A DNA stretch of 48,558 nucleotides from JAGOPO01 sp038065515 (GCA_038065515.1 JBBTQV010000047.1:1-48558); one strand, 5' to 3'. Counted from the first letter of the stretch, positions 1 through 8,352 are shown. Numbers and translations are program-made. The notes: generated from the letters alone by a model not told the origin.

Positions 1-54
1 TCGAGCGATTTTCGCTCGAAAAAGGTTCGAGCTTCGTTCAGCAATTGCGACAAA

Positions 55-225
55 ATGATCGGAAAAAAAATTATTGCCGTTCTCCTGATAGTGCTCGGTC
101 TTCTGGCACTTTTCACACCGTTCACGCCCGGGTCGTGGCTCGTATTCATCGGCGCAGAATTGCTGGGCATACGATTGTTATCGCAGAAGAGGCTCCACAC
201 ATGGTGGAACCGACTGCGTGGTTGA
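55..225 (+). CDS. Small PGPGW-like membrane protein (56 aa)
   Basis: A 56-codon frame starting at ATG 55 and ending in TGA. After a short basic start (MIGKK) comes a hydrophobic helix, then the motif FTPFTPGSWLVFIG, a second short hydrophobic stretch and a basic Trp-containing tail. The P-x-P-G-x-W-like centre between two hydrophobic stretches recalls the PGPGW family of tiny membrane proteins, whose function is unknown. It overlaps the next gene by 8 nt, which suggests co-translation. The family call is by eye; the coding call rests on the hydrophobic pattern and tight overlap. Confidence 0.55.
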   Translation: MIGKKIIAVLLIVLGLLALFTPFTPGSWLVFIGAELLGIRLLSQKRLHTWWNRLRG

Positions 226-808
226 TTTCGATGCACTAAAAGGTATGGACGGATTTACCACATCACTTATCGTCATCGGGTATCGGCTGCTATTGCCGCT
301 GACCATTCTGCGATGGCCATTGGGCGGCTACATCGCCGCAATGCTCGCGGATGCATCGGACGCGATGGTATTCGAGGTAACGGGCTGGGGACTTTTTTCC
401 GGTAGCATCGGATACTCGCATTGGGACAAAGGACTGGATATATGGTACCTCCTGTTTGGCTTGTTGGCAGTACGCAAGTATTGGACCGAGCCGCTGGCAC
501 GCAAAACCGCCCACTGGTTGTTCGGGTGGCGCGCGCTTGGTGTCGCTACCTATTTCTTCTGGCCGCATCGCGTAGTGTTTTTGCTTGCACCGAGTATCTT
601 CGAAAATTTCTATCTGCTCTGGACCGTCATCAGAAAATGGCGGCCCTCCTTCGCCAAGGCTTCGGAGGGCAAGCCCTCAAAGATCGCGGCGGTTGTGTTG
701 CTAGCGGGGATCCCCAAGTTTATCCAAGAATACCTGATGCACTACCAATATGTGGATCAGACCTGGAACTTCTTCCGCGACCATCTCTTCTGGTGGATAT
801 ACCGATGA
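218..808 (+). CDS. Polytopic membrane protein, unknown function
   Basis: About 196 aa rich in Trp, Phe and Leu with several likely membrane segments (around residues 15-45, 75-90, 105-120, 125-145, 160-175). I do not recognise a family. Start is either GTG 218, overlapping the previous stop, or ATG 245; neither has a convincing Shine-Dalgarno. Residues around 145-152 (SFAKASEG) come from a palindromic DNA insert of a kind common in CPR genomes, so that part is probably not original protein. A strong hairpin follows shortly after the stop. Confidence 0.6.
   Translation: MVDFDALKGMDGFTTSLIVIGYRLLLPLTILRWPLGGYIAAMLADASDAMVFEVTGWGLFSGSIGYSHWDKGLDIWYLLFGLLAVRKYWTEPLARKTAHWLFGWRALGVATYFFWPHRVVFLLAPSIFENFYLLWTVIRKWRPSFAKASEGKPSKIAAVVLLAGIPKFIQEYLMHYQYVDQTWNFFRDHLFWWIYR
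643..670. repeat. Short palindromic element inside a coding region
   Basis: Arms GCCCTCC and GGAGGGC flank a TTCGCCAAGGCTTC core. It reads in frame as PSFAKASEGKP. Similar in-gene palindromes occur in this window at 3862 and 43271, and a related intergenic one at 8257. Confidence 0.7.
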
Positions 809-816
809 TGCATCAA

Positions 817-836
817 AAAATCCCGTGAGGGATTTC
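817..836 (-). terminator. Hairpin, likely terminator for the ndk-side transcript
   Basis: A perfect 7-bp stem (AAATCCC/GGGATTT) with a GTGA loop at 818-835. Read on the minus strand it is followed by six T residues, so it fits an intrinsic terminator downstream of ndk, although 190 nt separate them. On the plus strand the T-run is weaker, so two-way use is possible. Confidence 0.55.
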
Positions 837-1025
837 TTGATGGCCCGGTCAGATTCCGCATAAGCAACTCAGCAGTTTGCTGGTATTGGAGGCCGCACTC
901 CCGACAGTTCAAGCCATCGGGACTGATATAGGCCGCCCTGGTGCAAAGAGTTGTCCTAAGGCTTATACGGAAATGATCGAGCTGTCTTCATTGTACCGCC
1001 GCTCCGGACGCGCGCAAGCACAGCG

Positions 1026-1529
1026 CTACCGGTCTTCCCGCAGGGTCATTTTTGTGTAGCCGGGCTTGTGCGAGACGAGCTCTTCGGGTTTGAACCAGAC
1101 CGCAATTTCCGCCGCCGCGTTCTCGGGAGAATCGGATGCGTGCACCAGATTGAACACGCCGATTTTCTTTTCGTCGGCGTACCGGTAGCTGATATGGGCA
1201 AAATCCCCGCGGATAGTTCCCGGCGCCGCCGCTTTGGGTTCGGTTGCTCCGATCATCTTGCGCACCACTTCGATGATGTCGATTCCCTCCCACACCATCG
1301 CGACAATGGGCCCCATGGCCAGCATCTGAATCATCAGGTCTCTGACATGCTCGCCGCGGCGCTTGGCGAGGTCTTCGGTGTAATGCTTCTTGGCGGTATC
1401 TTCCTGACTCACCAACAGCTTCATGCCGACGAGTTTTGCACCGACGCGTTCAAAGCGGGCGATGATTTCGCCGACAATGCCGCGGTCAACCGCGTCCGGC
1501 TTCAGTAACACAAGTGTCCGTTCAAGCAT
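1026..1529 (-). CDS. ndk: Nucleoside diphosphate kinase
   Basis: Transfers the gamma-phosphate of a nucleoside triphosphate to a diphosphate through a phospho-histidine, balancing NTP pools in the cytoplasm. The N-terminus ERTLVLLKPDAVDRG and the active-site region NLVHASDSPENAAAEI (catalytic His in HASDS) are clear. At 167 aa it is longer than the usual 130-150; the extra residues lie after GATEPKAA, before the active site (roughly residues 100-125), a variant seen in some bacterial and archaeal NDKs. It overlaps the end of comEC by 8 nt, so the two are probably co-transcribed. Confidence 0.93.
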   Translation of the reverse strand: MLERTLVLLKPDAVDRGIVGEIIARFERVGAKLVGMKLLVSQEDTAKKHYTEDLAKRRGEHVRDLMIQMLAMGPIVAMVWEGIDIIEVVRKMIGATEPKAAAPGTIRGDFAHISYRYADEKKIGVFNLVHASDSPENAAAEIAVWFKPEELVSHKPGYTKMTLREDR

Positions 1530-3045
1530 GGGTATTTGTTATTCGTTTTGCCTGTCCACGATACACAGAAAACAACCACACAGCAAGCGCTGCGTAGAGT
1601 GCGAACATGAGCGCGGGAGAGATGCGGACTTCCAGAGCCGCGTACGGAAGATATGCGAAGAAACGGATGACGGTGAGCTGGTATGCCGCGACCAGCCAAG
1701 CGGATTGCCCCACCAGTGCGCCCAAGAACGGCCAGAGCATGCCCGCAACCGCCGTTGCAAGCCCGAGTGCCATCGCGATGGGCACCAAAGGGAGCACCAA
1801 CGCATTAGCCGGAAGCGTGTATACCGCGAGCTGGCCGAAATCAAACAGTAACAGCGGGAGCACAAGCACCTGCGCCGAGAGTGTTGTCGCCAACAGCGAT
1901 GCCAGCGGTTTGAATCTAAACCACCGTTCAAATAAAGGCTGAAATAGCGGTTGCACATACACGATGCCCACCACCGCGAGAAATGATAATTGAAAACCGA
2001 CATCCCAGCGCAGCAGCATCGGATTGAACCAGCACATCACTGCCGCCGACAAGAGGATTGCCGTTCCCATATCCTGTGCACGGCCAAGTTGCCGTGCGGT
2101 AAGCACCAACACGCCCATAAGCGCGGCGCGCACAACTGATGCGGTGCCGCCCACCAACAGTACGAATAGCACGATACCCGCAACGGCGAGCCAGTATGCG
2201 CGTCTTTTCCCCAGCGGCGCCAAAAGCGACATCAAAACCGCCGCAACAATCGTGATATTGTATCCCGAGATTGCGAGAATATGGCTCGTCCCCGTACGCG
2301 AAAACTCGTCTTTGATTTCCTGACTCACCACGCCTTTTGCGCCGACGAGAATACCCGCCAGATACGATGCCATCGGTTGCGGCACCGCACGGGCGATGCT
2401 GTCGGTCACACCAATACGCACCGTTGCCATCGAAGCTCCGAACCACAATCGTGCCTTCATGTACCACGGAAGATTCAAGTCGGTCGGGACACTGTATTTC
2501 GGAAAATACATCGTCGCGTGCACGCCGTCTTTCGCCAGATACGATACATAATCAAAATCATCAAAACTCGTCGGCCGTTGAAGTTTTCCGTCAAGCACCA
2601 GCACCTGACCTTGGCGCGGTTTAATCCAATCGGGCCCCGACACTAATACACGGTCGTTCATTGCAATCACCGAATCTGCCGTCTGCACCCGAAGCACGCG
2701 AAATGCATAGCGCCCGCCGTTCTTTGTGGGTTCGAAATCGCCGTCGACATATCCGACCAGCAACGCCTTCGGTTTCGAACCGGCTATTTCCCACAATAAC
2801 GAGGGTACTGCAAATGCGTTGTTTGCATGCCACATACCGACGGTCACGGTCAGAAGAAGCACGCCGAGAATAATAGCGATGCGCCGTCGCACGAGAAGCA
2901 CAGATGCACCGACAAACACCAGCGCCCACAGCCACACCGTTCCGACCACAACAAAAGACGCAGCGGCGATTCCGCAGAGCAAACCGACACATCCCAACAG
3001 CAACAACGAAGACCGGTGCATGCAGGCCACGGTAACAGGTTGCAC
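1522..3045 (-). CDS. comEC: ComEC/Rec2 competence channel protein
   Basis: Inner-membrane channel that passes single-stranded DNA into the cytoplasm during natural transformation. The competence-domain signature GTSHILAISGYNITIV is present near the middle, between an N-terminal membrane pair plus an OB-like soluble stretch (about residues 60-200) and about seven C-terminal helices. The 507 aa length means the C-terminal metallo-beta-lactamase-like domain of Bacillus/Neisseria ComEC is missing. The protein may start at the first Met or at Met9; neither has a good RBS. Together with the pilus operon at 25.8-33 kb it argues for DNA uptake. Confidence 0.9.
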   Translation of the reverse strand: MQPVTVACMHRSSLLLLGCVGLLCGIAAASFVVVGTVWLWALVFVGASVLLVRRRIAIILGVLLLTVTVGMWHANNAFAVPSLLWEIAGSKPKALLVGYVDGDFEPTKNGGRYAFRVLRVQTADSVIAMNDRVLVSGPDWIKPRQGQVLVLDGKLQRPTSFDDFDYVSYLAKDGVHATMYFPKYSVPTDLNLPWYMKARLWFGASMATVRIGVTDSIARAVPQPMASYLAGILVGAKGVVSQEIKDEFSRTGTSHILAISGYNITIVAAVLMSLLAPLGKRRAYWLAVAGIVLFVLLVGGTASVVRAALMGVLVLTARQLGRAQDMGTAILLSAAVMCWFNPMLLRWDVGFQLSFLAVVGIVYVQPLFQPLFERWFRFKPLASLLATTLSAQVLVLPLLLFDFGQLAVYTLPANALVLPLVPIAMALGLATAVAGMLWPFLGALVGQSAWLVAAYQLTVIRFFAYLPYAALEVRISPALMFALYAALAVWLFSVYRGQAKRITNTHA

Positions 3046-3055
3046 AAAGCGCGCA

Positions 3056-3089
3056 ACAAAAAGAGGCGAGGACGGATGTCCTCGCCTCT
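3056..3089 (-). terminator. Intrinsic terminator of the 36-aa gene
   Basis: A perfect 11-bp hairpin (GAGGCGAGGAC/GTCCTCGCCTC, loop 4) at 3064-3089. On the minus strand TTTTTGTTG follows directly. It sits 16 nt beyond the stop of the small gene at 3106-3216 and just upstream of comEC, so it closes a one-gene transcription unit. Confidence 0.8.
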
Positions 3090-3105
3090 ACGGTCGGAGC
3101 CGGAA

Positions 3106-3216
3106 CTACTCGCGGGGCCGGTGCTTCGGGTTCAGGCAGGGACCCGAACTCTTGAACCAGCAGTTCACGAAGCCGCTTGCCTCACACGCTAGGAAAGTGA
3201 ACCAAGTGCTGCGCAT
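3106..3216 (-). CDS. Putative 36-aa Cys-rich small protein
   Basis: A small gene with a full set of expression signals. ATG at 3216 lies 5 nt after an AGAGGAG Shine-Dalgarno (3222-3228). A consensus promoter lies about 30 nt upstream of that, and an intrinsic terminator follows the stop. The peptide begins MRSTWFTFLACEASGF, has three Cys (in ACE, NCW and PCL) and ends in a basic PKHRPRE tail. I do not recognise it. The transcript could also act as a structured RNA, since the frame contains inverted repeats, but the RBS/ATG/stop arrangement favours translation. Confidence 0.6.
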   Translation of the reverse strand: MRSTWFTFLACEASGFVNCWFKSSGPCLNPKHRPRE

Positions 3217-3255
3217 ATATGCTCCTCTGGCCGGAACCTATCCGGTAGTATGTAT

Positions 3256-3284
3256 AGTTTAGCACATCGGTCTATATCTGTCAA
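3256..3284 (-). promoter_or_regulatory. Sigma-70-type promoter of the 36-aa gene
   Basis: TTGACA (3279-3284) and TAAACT (3256-3261) separated by exactly 17 nt, minus strand. Predicted start of transcription is near 3249, giving a leader of about 30 nt that carries the Shine-Dalgarno. Confidence 0.8.
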
Positions 3285-3297
3285 GCGCTCCCGCGGC

Positions 3298-3687
3298 TCA
3301 TTCGGGGAGCCGTTCGGATGCGGGGCGTCGGAAGATGAAGAACTGCCACAAGCTGTACGCGATGAAGAGAAGGGCTATCCAGCGTTCAGGAGATGGCTGA
3401 CCGGAGAAAATGCGGATGCCAGCGAATGCGTTGAGCGCCGAGGCCAGCGCGAACCACCACGGACGGATGTGCATCGGCCCTCCGATGAGACCCCATGCCG
3501 CCCAGAACGCAAACAGAAAAGTGAGGTAGGCGCTTGAGAGAAACATCTCGGACGAGATGCCCGGACGCCACAACAAGTATGCGAACCAGAAAGACAAAAT
3601 CCAGAACGCCGGCCCGCACAGCACTGACATCGCCAACAGTCCCCGGCTGATGGACTTCGCAATCCATTCGATTGCATCACCAATCAT
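3298..3687 (-). CDS. Four-helix membrane protein, unknown
   Basis: 129 aa from ATG 3687, which follows an AGGGGGAA Shine-Dalgarno by a few nt; a longer frame to 3741 lacks such a site. Four hydrophobic segments alternate with short polar loops (about residues 15-40, 50-72, 76-90, 100-115), ending in FRRPASERLPE. It lies 56 nt downstream of nrdJ on the same strand and may be read through from it. No family recognised. Confidence 0.65.
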   Translation of the reverse strand: MIGDAIEWIAKSISRGLLAMSVLCGPAFWILSFWFAYLLWRPGISSEMFLSSAYLTFLFAFWAAWGLIGGPMHIRPWWFALASALNAFAGIRIFSGQPSPERWIALLFIAYSLWQFFIFRRPASERLPE

Positions 3688-3743
3688 AATTCCCCCTGTA
3701 AAGAACAGGATTGGTGTACCACACAAAAGACATCCCCACAAGA

Positions 3744-6725
3744 CTAATTACAAACGCCTGTCGTGAAGAAACAATTAGGGCACGAGTAGCACGACCCCGC
3801 CTTGAACATCAGCGTCCCGCACTGGCACACGGGTGCATCCGCATTTGTTGCGGTAAGCGCCTGCCTGCCGGTAGGCATGGTGTGCGGCGCAACTACCGCA
3901 TCGTCGGCGACCTGCTGTGCGCGCGGCTGGCTCACCGAAACAAGTTCAACCTGCGAGTCTCCGTGCGGGCCGCTGCCCGGCCCGAACAACTCTTCACGCT
4001 CCGAATCTTTGAGGAACCGAGTGCCAAGATACCGGAATATATAGTCGATGATGCTCTTTGCGACGGGGATGTCGGCAGTGTTGGTGAATCCGGCGGGAGC
4101 AAAACTCATATCCTTGAATTTCCGTACCAGAGTTTTCAGCGGAATGCCCGATTGCAGACACATACTCACCAGCGTCGCAATCGTGTCGAGCAATCCGGAA
4201 ACGGTGCTCCCCTCTTTTGCGGCAACGAGAAATACTTCACCGGGCTTCTTGGTATCGGGATATAACCCGACGGTCATGTATCCCTCATATCCGCCCACCG
4301 AAAACTTGTGCGTCAGTGCGGGCCGCTCATCGGGCAAATGAATACGGGTATACCCATTAATCTTTTCCACCAGTTCTGCCGATGCAGTTTTCGTTTCCTG
4401 CTTTTCCTTTTCTTTTTCTTTGCTCGTACTCAACGGCTGAACGCCTTTGGAGCCATCACGGTAGATCGCGATGGCCTTCAGGCCCAGTTTCCAGCCCTGC
4501 ATGAATGCATCGTAGACATCGTCAACCGTCGCCGCGTTGGGCATGTTGATGGTCTTGGAGATTGCACCGGAAATGAACGGCTGTGCCGCCGCCATCATGC
4601 GCAGGTGACCCATATACCCGATGCTGCGTGTACCTTTTGATGCCTTGAATGAGCAGTCGAAAACCGGCAGATGTTCTTCTGTAAGATGAGGAGCTCCTTC
4701 GATGGTTTCGTGTTCGATGAGATATTCCCCGATTGCTTTCACCTGCTCCGCGTCGTATCCAAGATTCGCTAGAGCGGCGGGCACCTGCGAATTCACTAAT
4801 TTCAAGACGCCTCCCCCCACAAGTTTTTTGTACTTGATAAGCGCGAGTTCCGGCTCGATGCCGGTGGTAGCGCAGTCCATCATGAACGCGATAGTGCCGG
4901 TCGGAGCCAGTACCGTGACCTGCGAATTGCGCACGCCATACTCACGGGCGAGCTCGAGCGCTTCATGCCACGCGACACGCGATGCGGCCTGTAAGCTGCG
5001 GTCGCCTGCGCCGGCCGACTGTGCGCGCTCGTACAGCGAGTCGGCCTGAACGCGGTGCATATCGATAACCGAGAGCTGGGGGTCGCGGTTTGCAGAGTAC
5101 CCCGCGTACGGTCCCTTCACATCGGCGATGAGTGCGCTCATGCGGTACGCCTGCCCGCACATCAACGAAGTAATCTGCCCGGCGGTCAGCAATCCTTTCT
5201 CGCCGTCGTAGGGCAAGCCCATCGCCATCAGAAGTGCACCTAGGTTCGCGTAACCCAGTCCAAGCTCGCGGAAATCGTGCGCGTTCTGTGTGATTTTTTC
5301 GGTAGGGTAGCTTGAGTAGCCGACGATGATTTCCTGCGCCATAATCATCGTGTCCACAGCACGGCGGAACAGGTGCGTATCGAACGAACCGTCCGGTCGC
5401 AGGAATTTGAGAAGGTTCAGCGATGCGAGATTGCAGGCGCTGTTGTCCAGGTGCATGTATTCACTGCACGGATTCGACGCGTTAATGCGGCCGGTGTTGG
5501 CGGCGGTGTTCCAGCGGTTAATGGTAGTGTCGTACTGCATGCCGGGGTCGGCGCTGTCGTGTGCCGCATCGGCAATCCACTGCATGACTTCGCGGGCACG
5601 GACTGTCTCCAGCGTTTTGCCCGTCGTCACCGCTTTGAACTCCCATATCCCGTCCTGTTCAACCGCTTGCATAAACTCGTCGGTCACCCGCACTGAATTG
5701 TTCGCATTCTGATACGGCAGAAGCGTGTAGGGTGAGAACAAATCACCGTCGAGTGAATTGGCGATGCCCGATGCCTCAAGCGCCTTGGAATATTGTTCAA
5801 TGACTTTTTTACAGTTGATGAAATCTTTCAGGTCCGGGTGGTCCACATTCATGACTACCATCTTTGCCGCGCGACGCGTCGTGCCGCCCGAACGAATGGT
5901 GTTTGCTACGCCGTCGGCGCCTTTCATGAATGAGACGGGACCGGACGAGAAACCGCCCTTGGACAACGGCTCGCGGCTGGAACGGAGCTTAGAAACGCTC
6001 AATCCCGCGCCCGAACCGCCCTTAAAAATCATGCCCTCATCGCGGTACCACTCCATGATGGATTTCATATTGTCTTCCACGGACAGAATAAAACACGCCG
6101 AGCACTGCGGTTTGTCATAGACGCCGACATTGAACCACACGGGCGAATTGAACGATGCGTACTGATTCACGAGCAGCCAGGTCAGGTCTTCGGTGTACCG
6201 CTCCGCATCGTCAGCCGAAGCAAAATAGTTTCCCTTGGTGCCCCAGAATCCGATGGACTTTGCGACCCGGTCTATCATCTGCCGTACACTGCCCTCGCGT
6301 TCGGGAGTGCCGAGCTGACCACGAAAATATTTGCTGGCAACGATGTCGGTTGCCGTCTGCGACCAGAACGAGGGTACTTCGATATTGAGCTGCTCGAACA
6401 CCACGGTACCGTCTGACTTGGTGATGCGTGCATCACGCCGCTCCCAATGTATCTCATCGTACGGATGCGCCGAACCGAACAAACGCTCCCAGTTGAACCC
6501 GGATTTTTTTCGCTCGTGCGCACGATTGTGTTCATGGGTACCATCGGCGTTCTGAAGATGAGTACGGGATTGCGGCGGCGTGATGTCCATCGGCCATGGA
6601 ATGCATTCGCCGAGGCTCACGCGCCACACCGGATTGGTGTGGCGGGGCGGCGGTATGCACTTGTGAACGGTACCCTCTACGGAGGATCGGATTCTCATTG
6701 TATGGCCATTGCAGGCGACCCGCAA
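3744..6725 (-). CDS. nrdJ: Adenosylcobalamin-dependent (class II) ribonucleotide reductase
   Basis: Makes deoxyribonucleotides with a B12-generated thiyl radical, without oxygen or a separate radical subunit. Visible signatures are FNSPVWFNVG, GGSGAGLSVSKLR, the NPCSEYMHLDNSACNLASLNL region with the active-site Cys, and VLAPTGTIAFMMDCATTGIEPE. The C-terminus has the class II zinc-ribbon (CQC...CYSCPNC) expected to carry the reducing Cys pair. Length 993 aa is normal. A palindromic DNA insert adds MPTGRQ near residue 950, just before the zinc ribbon. The 5' end is uncertain: the longest frame starts at TTG 6725, with ATG at 6698 and 6587 as options and no Shine-Dalgarno at any. A DnaA-box match abuts the TTG. 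Confidence 0.9.
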   Translation of the reverse strand: MRVACNGHTMRIRSSVEGTVHKCIPPPRHTNPVWRVSLGECIPWPMDITPPQSRTHLQNADGTHEHNRAHERKKSGFNWERLFGSAHPYDEIHWERRDARITKSDGTVVFEQLNIEVPSFWSQTATDIVASKYFRGQLGTPEREGSVRQMIDRVAKSIGFWGTKGNYFASADDAERYTEDLTWLLVNQYASFNSPVWFNVGVYDKPQCSACFILSVEDNMKSIMEWYRDEGMIFKGGSGAGLSVSKLRSSREPLSKGGFSSGPVSFMKGADGVANTIRSGGTTRRAAKMVVMNVDHPDLKDFINCKKVIEQYSKALEASGIANSLDGDLFSPYTLLPYQNANNSVRVTDEFMQAVEQDGIWEFKAVTTGKTLETVRAREVMQWIADAAHDSADPGMQYDTTINRWNTAANTGRINASNPCSEYMHLDNSACNLASLNLLKFLRPDGSFDTHLFRRAVDTMIMAQEIIVGYSSYPTEKITQNAHDFRELGLGYANLGALLMAMGLPYDGEKGLLTAGQITSLMCGQAYRMSALIADVKGPYAGYSANRDPQLSVIDMHRVQADSLYERAQSAGAGDRSLQAASRVAWHEALELAREYGVRNSQVTVLAPTGTIAFMMDCATTGIEPELALIKYKKLVGGGVLKLVNSQVPAALANLGYDAEQVKAIGEYLIEHETIEGAPHLTEEHLPVFDCSFKASKGTRSIGYMGHLRMMAAAQPFISGAISKTINMPNAATVDDVYDAFMQGWKLGLKAIAIYRDGSKGVQPLSTSKEKEKEKQETKTASAELVEKINGYTRIHLPDERPALTHKFSVGGYEGYMTVGLYPDTKKPGEVFLVAAKEGSTVSGLLDTIATLVSMCLQSGIPLKTLVRKFKDMSFAPAGFTNTADIPVAKSIIDYIFRYLGTRFLKDSEREELFGPGSGPHGDSQVELVSVSQPRAQQVADDAVVAPHTMPTGRQALTATNADAPVCQCGTLMFKAGSCYSCPNCFFTTGVCN
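3862..3877. repeat. Short palindromic element in the nrdJ 3' part
   Basis: TGCCTGCCGGTAGGCA, a near-perfect palindrome, in frame within nrdJ. The same unit (CTGCCGGTAGGCAG-type) is a known dispersed element in many CPR genomes. It sits in the linker before the zinc ribbon, where an insertion would be tolerated. Confidence 0.7.
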
Positions 6726-6734
6726 TGTGGATAA
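6726..6734 (+). promoter_or_regulatory. DnaA-box match upstream of nrdJ
   Basis: TGTGGATAA, identical to the reverse complement of the E. coli consensus TTATCCACA. It lies exactly between the nrdJ start and the divergent small-gene promoter, a location where DnaA binding could affect both. Whether this organism's DnaA uses the same consensus is inferred. Confidence 0.5.
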
Positions 6735-6739
6735 AAAAT

Positions 6740-6768
6740 TTGACTTAATATCTTACGCGTGCTATATT
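6740..6768 (+). promoter_or_regulatory. Sigma-70-type promoter of the 31-aa gene
   Basis: TTGACT (6740-6745), 17-nt spacer, TATATT (6763-6768), followed by a GAGGAGG Shine-Dalgarno at 6776-6782. Confidence 0.8.
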
Positions 6769-6791
6769 ATTTCGCGAGGAGGCTCTAGGAA

Positions 6792-6887
6792 ATGGCACAC
6801 ATCGATGAGGGGCCGGGCGAGATTCCGGCATTCGTAAAGCTGGTCATCGTCATTTTGCTGGTGTTGTCGGTAAGCACCCTTCGCTGA
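6792..6887 (+). CDS. Putative 31-aa single-span membrane peptide
   Basis: ATG at 6792 lies 9 nt after a perfect GAGGAGG site, with a consensus promoter upstream and an intrinsic terminator 5 nt after TGA. The peptide starts with an acidic, Pro-rich segment (MAHIDEGPGEIPAF), then K and an uninterrupted hydrophobic helix of about 11 residues (LVIVILLVLSV), ending STLR. It looks like a tiny membrane protein with a Cys-free single span. No family recognised. It is transcribed divergently from nrdJ. Confidence 0.65.
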   Translation: MAHIDEGPGEIPAFVKLVIVILLVLSVSTLR

Positions 6888-6891
6888 AAAC

Positions 6892-6928
6892 AAAGCACCC
6901 GCATCGTTATGCGGGTGCTTTTCCTTTT
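6892..6928 (+). terminator. Two-way intrinsic terminator
   Basis: A perfect 13-bp stem (AAAGCACCCGCAT/ATGCGGGTGCTTT, loop CGTT) at 6892-6921. T-rich tracts follow on both strands, so it can end both the small-gene transcript (+) and ftsZ (-), which converge here. Confidence 0.85.
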
Positions 6929-6931
6929 TTA

Positions 6932-8158
6932 TTATTTCATCTTGCGGCGGATGAACGCAGGGATATCGAGATCGTAATCCTCGGCAGCCGATGGGTCGGT
7001 GATAATATCGCGGGCCGGCTGTTGCGGCGGAAGATTTTGAGATTGTGAAGGTTGCGGTGCGGAAAACGGTGGCTGCTCAGAGCGAGTCTGTTGTGCGCGC
7101 GCGGAATCTCCCCCGAAAAAGCTGATATCCGCGGCGGATGCGCGGGATGCCTGATTGGCGATGGTCGGATGTGTGGGTTGAAATCCTCCGGTGAATCCGG
7201 TTGCGATAACGGTGACCTTGATTTCGCCCTTCTTCAGTTCACCGACTTCGTCGTATCCCATGCCGAAGATGATATTGGCATCGCGATCCACATGTTGCGT
7301 GATGATGCTTGCCGCCTCCGCGATTTCCGCCATCGCCATATCTTCACCGCCGCGCATGTTCAGCAGTACGCCTTTCGCGCCCTCGATGGACACATCCAAC
7401 AGCGGCGAGTTGATGGCCTGTTTCGCCGCCTCCAATGCACGGTCATCTCCCGACGCGACGCCAATACCCATGAGCGCAGAACCGGAGTTCGCCATCACTT
7501 TCTTTACATCATTGAAATCAGCATTGATGAGGTCGTGGCGAGTGATGAGATCGGACACGCCTTGGACGCCCTGCCGCAAGACATCATCGACGATTTGGAA
7601 TGCTTCGCGGGCGGGTGTTTTGCGGTCAATGATGCTCAAAATACGGTCGTTGGGAATGACGATAATCGAATCAACTTTTTCCCGTAGAATTGAGAGTCCC
7701 TCTTCGGCGATACGCAACCTGGCGTTGCCCTCGAACATGAATGGCTTCGTAACCACCGCAACCGTAAGCGCCCCGAGCTCGCGGGCGATGTCCGCAATCA
7801 CCGGCGCCGCGCCGGTTCCCGTACCGCCTCCAAGTCCGCATGCGACGAACACCATGTCTGCGCCGCGCAGTGCCGCCTGGATATCTTCTTTGGTATCAAT
7901 CGCCGCCTGACGGCCTATTTCGGGGTTCATGCCCGCACCCAGACCGCGAGTGAGCGATTTTCCGACATGCACCTTCACCGCAGCCGCACTTGAATGCAGG
8001 GCCTGCGCATCGGTGTTGACAGCAATAAACTCGACGCCGTGAATGCGCGCCTCAATCATGCGCTGAAGCGCATTGCAACCTGAACCGCCAACGCCGACCA
8101 CCTTGAGTCGGGCAAATGTTTCAAATTGTGGTTTTACTTGGGGCATAGAGTCAATCAT
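6932..8158 (-). CDS. ftsZ: Cell division GTPase FtsZ
   Basis: Tubulin-like GTPase forming the division ring. Seen are the N-terminal KVVGVGGSGCNAL nucleotide-binding turn, the tubulin signature GGGTGTGAAPVIA, the NxDxQAL-type NTDAQAL segment and the catalytic loop NADFNDVKKVM. A Pro/Gln-rich linker leads to the C-terminal conserved peptide DYDLDIPAFIRRKMK, which binds FtsA. Starts at ATG 8158 (MIDSMPQVKPQF), ATG 8146 or GTG 8197 are possible; 8158 is chosen because the extra residues from GTG do not look conserved. It follows ftsA on the same strand after a hairpin. Confidence 0.95.
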   Translation of the reverse strand: MIDSMPQVKPQFETFARLKVVGVGGSGCNALQRMIEARIHGVEFIAVNTDAQALHSSAAAVKVHVGKSLTRGLGAGMNPEIGRQAAIDTKEDIQAALRGADMVFVACGLGGGTGTGAAPVIADIARELGALTVAVVTKPFMFEGNARLRIAEEGLSILREKVDSIIVIPNDRILSIIDRKTPAREAFQIVDDVLRQGVQGVSDLITRHDLINADFNDVKKVMANSGSALMGIGVASGDDRALEAAKQAINSPLLDVSIEGAKGVLLNMRGGEDMAMAEIAEAASIITQHVDRDANIIFGMGYDEVGELKKGEIKVTVIATGFTGGFQPTHPTIANQASRASAADISFFGGDSARAQQTRSEQPPFSAPQPSQSQNLPPQQPARDIITDPSAAEDYDLDIPAFIRRKMK

Positions 8159-8256
8159 GAGCGGGGCTACACTTCGTTTGCCCCCTTCCTGTGTCACTCG
8201 TCGGTCTTCTAGACCTTCCTCGTTCCTACCTCCCCCGGCCTGCCCGGTACTCGCTC

Positions 8257-8289
8257 CCTCCTACGCTAAAGCTTCGGCGGGCAGGCAGG
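8257..8289. repeat. Dispersed palindromic element upstream of ftsZ
   Basis: The stretch contains CTACGCTAAAGCTTCGGCGGG followed by CAGGCAGG, an imperfect inverted repeat related to the element in the gene at 218-808. It lies in the ftsA-ftsZ intergenic region, about 100 nt before the ftsZ start. Confidence 0.6.
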
Positions 8290-8343
8290 ATATTCGCTGC
8301 GTGCCGCGGCGGGGTGTGGGATTCTTATACTTTTTCAAACTTG

Positions 8344-8352
8344 TTATCCACA
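8344..8352 (+). promoter_or_regulatory. DnaA-box match between ftsA and ftsZ
   Basis: Exact TTATCCACA in the ftsA-ftsZ spacer. A related but inexact TTGATAACT lies at about 8413. Function is inferred from the E. coli consensus only. Confidence 0.4.

Noticed and set aside
837..1025. Gap between the first membrane gene and ndk
   Set aside because: A minus-strand frame with a C-x-x-C lacks any start codon, and no tRNA fold fits. I see nothing that can be named.
3090..3250. Possible tRNA or tmRNA fragment
   Set aside because: Several arm-like repeats exist but no T-arm and anticodon arm fit a cloverleaf; the promoter/RBS/ORF/terminator order explains the region better.
6587..6725. Cobalamin riboswitch before or within the nrdJ 5' end
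   Set aside because: No B12-box-like sequence; only a local GC hairpin (CCACACC/GGTGTGG).
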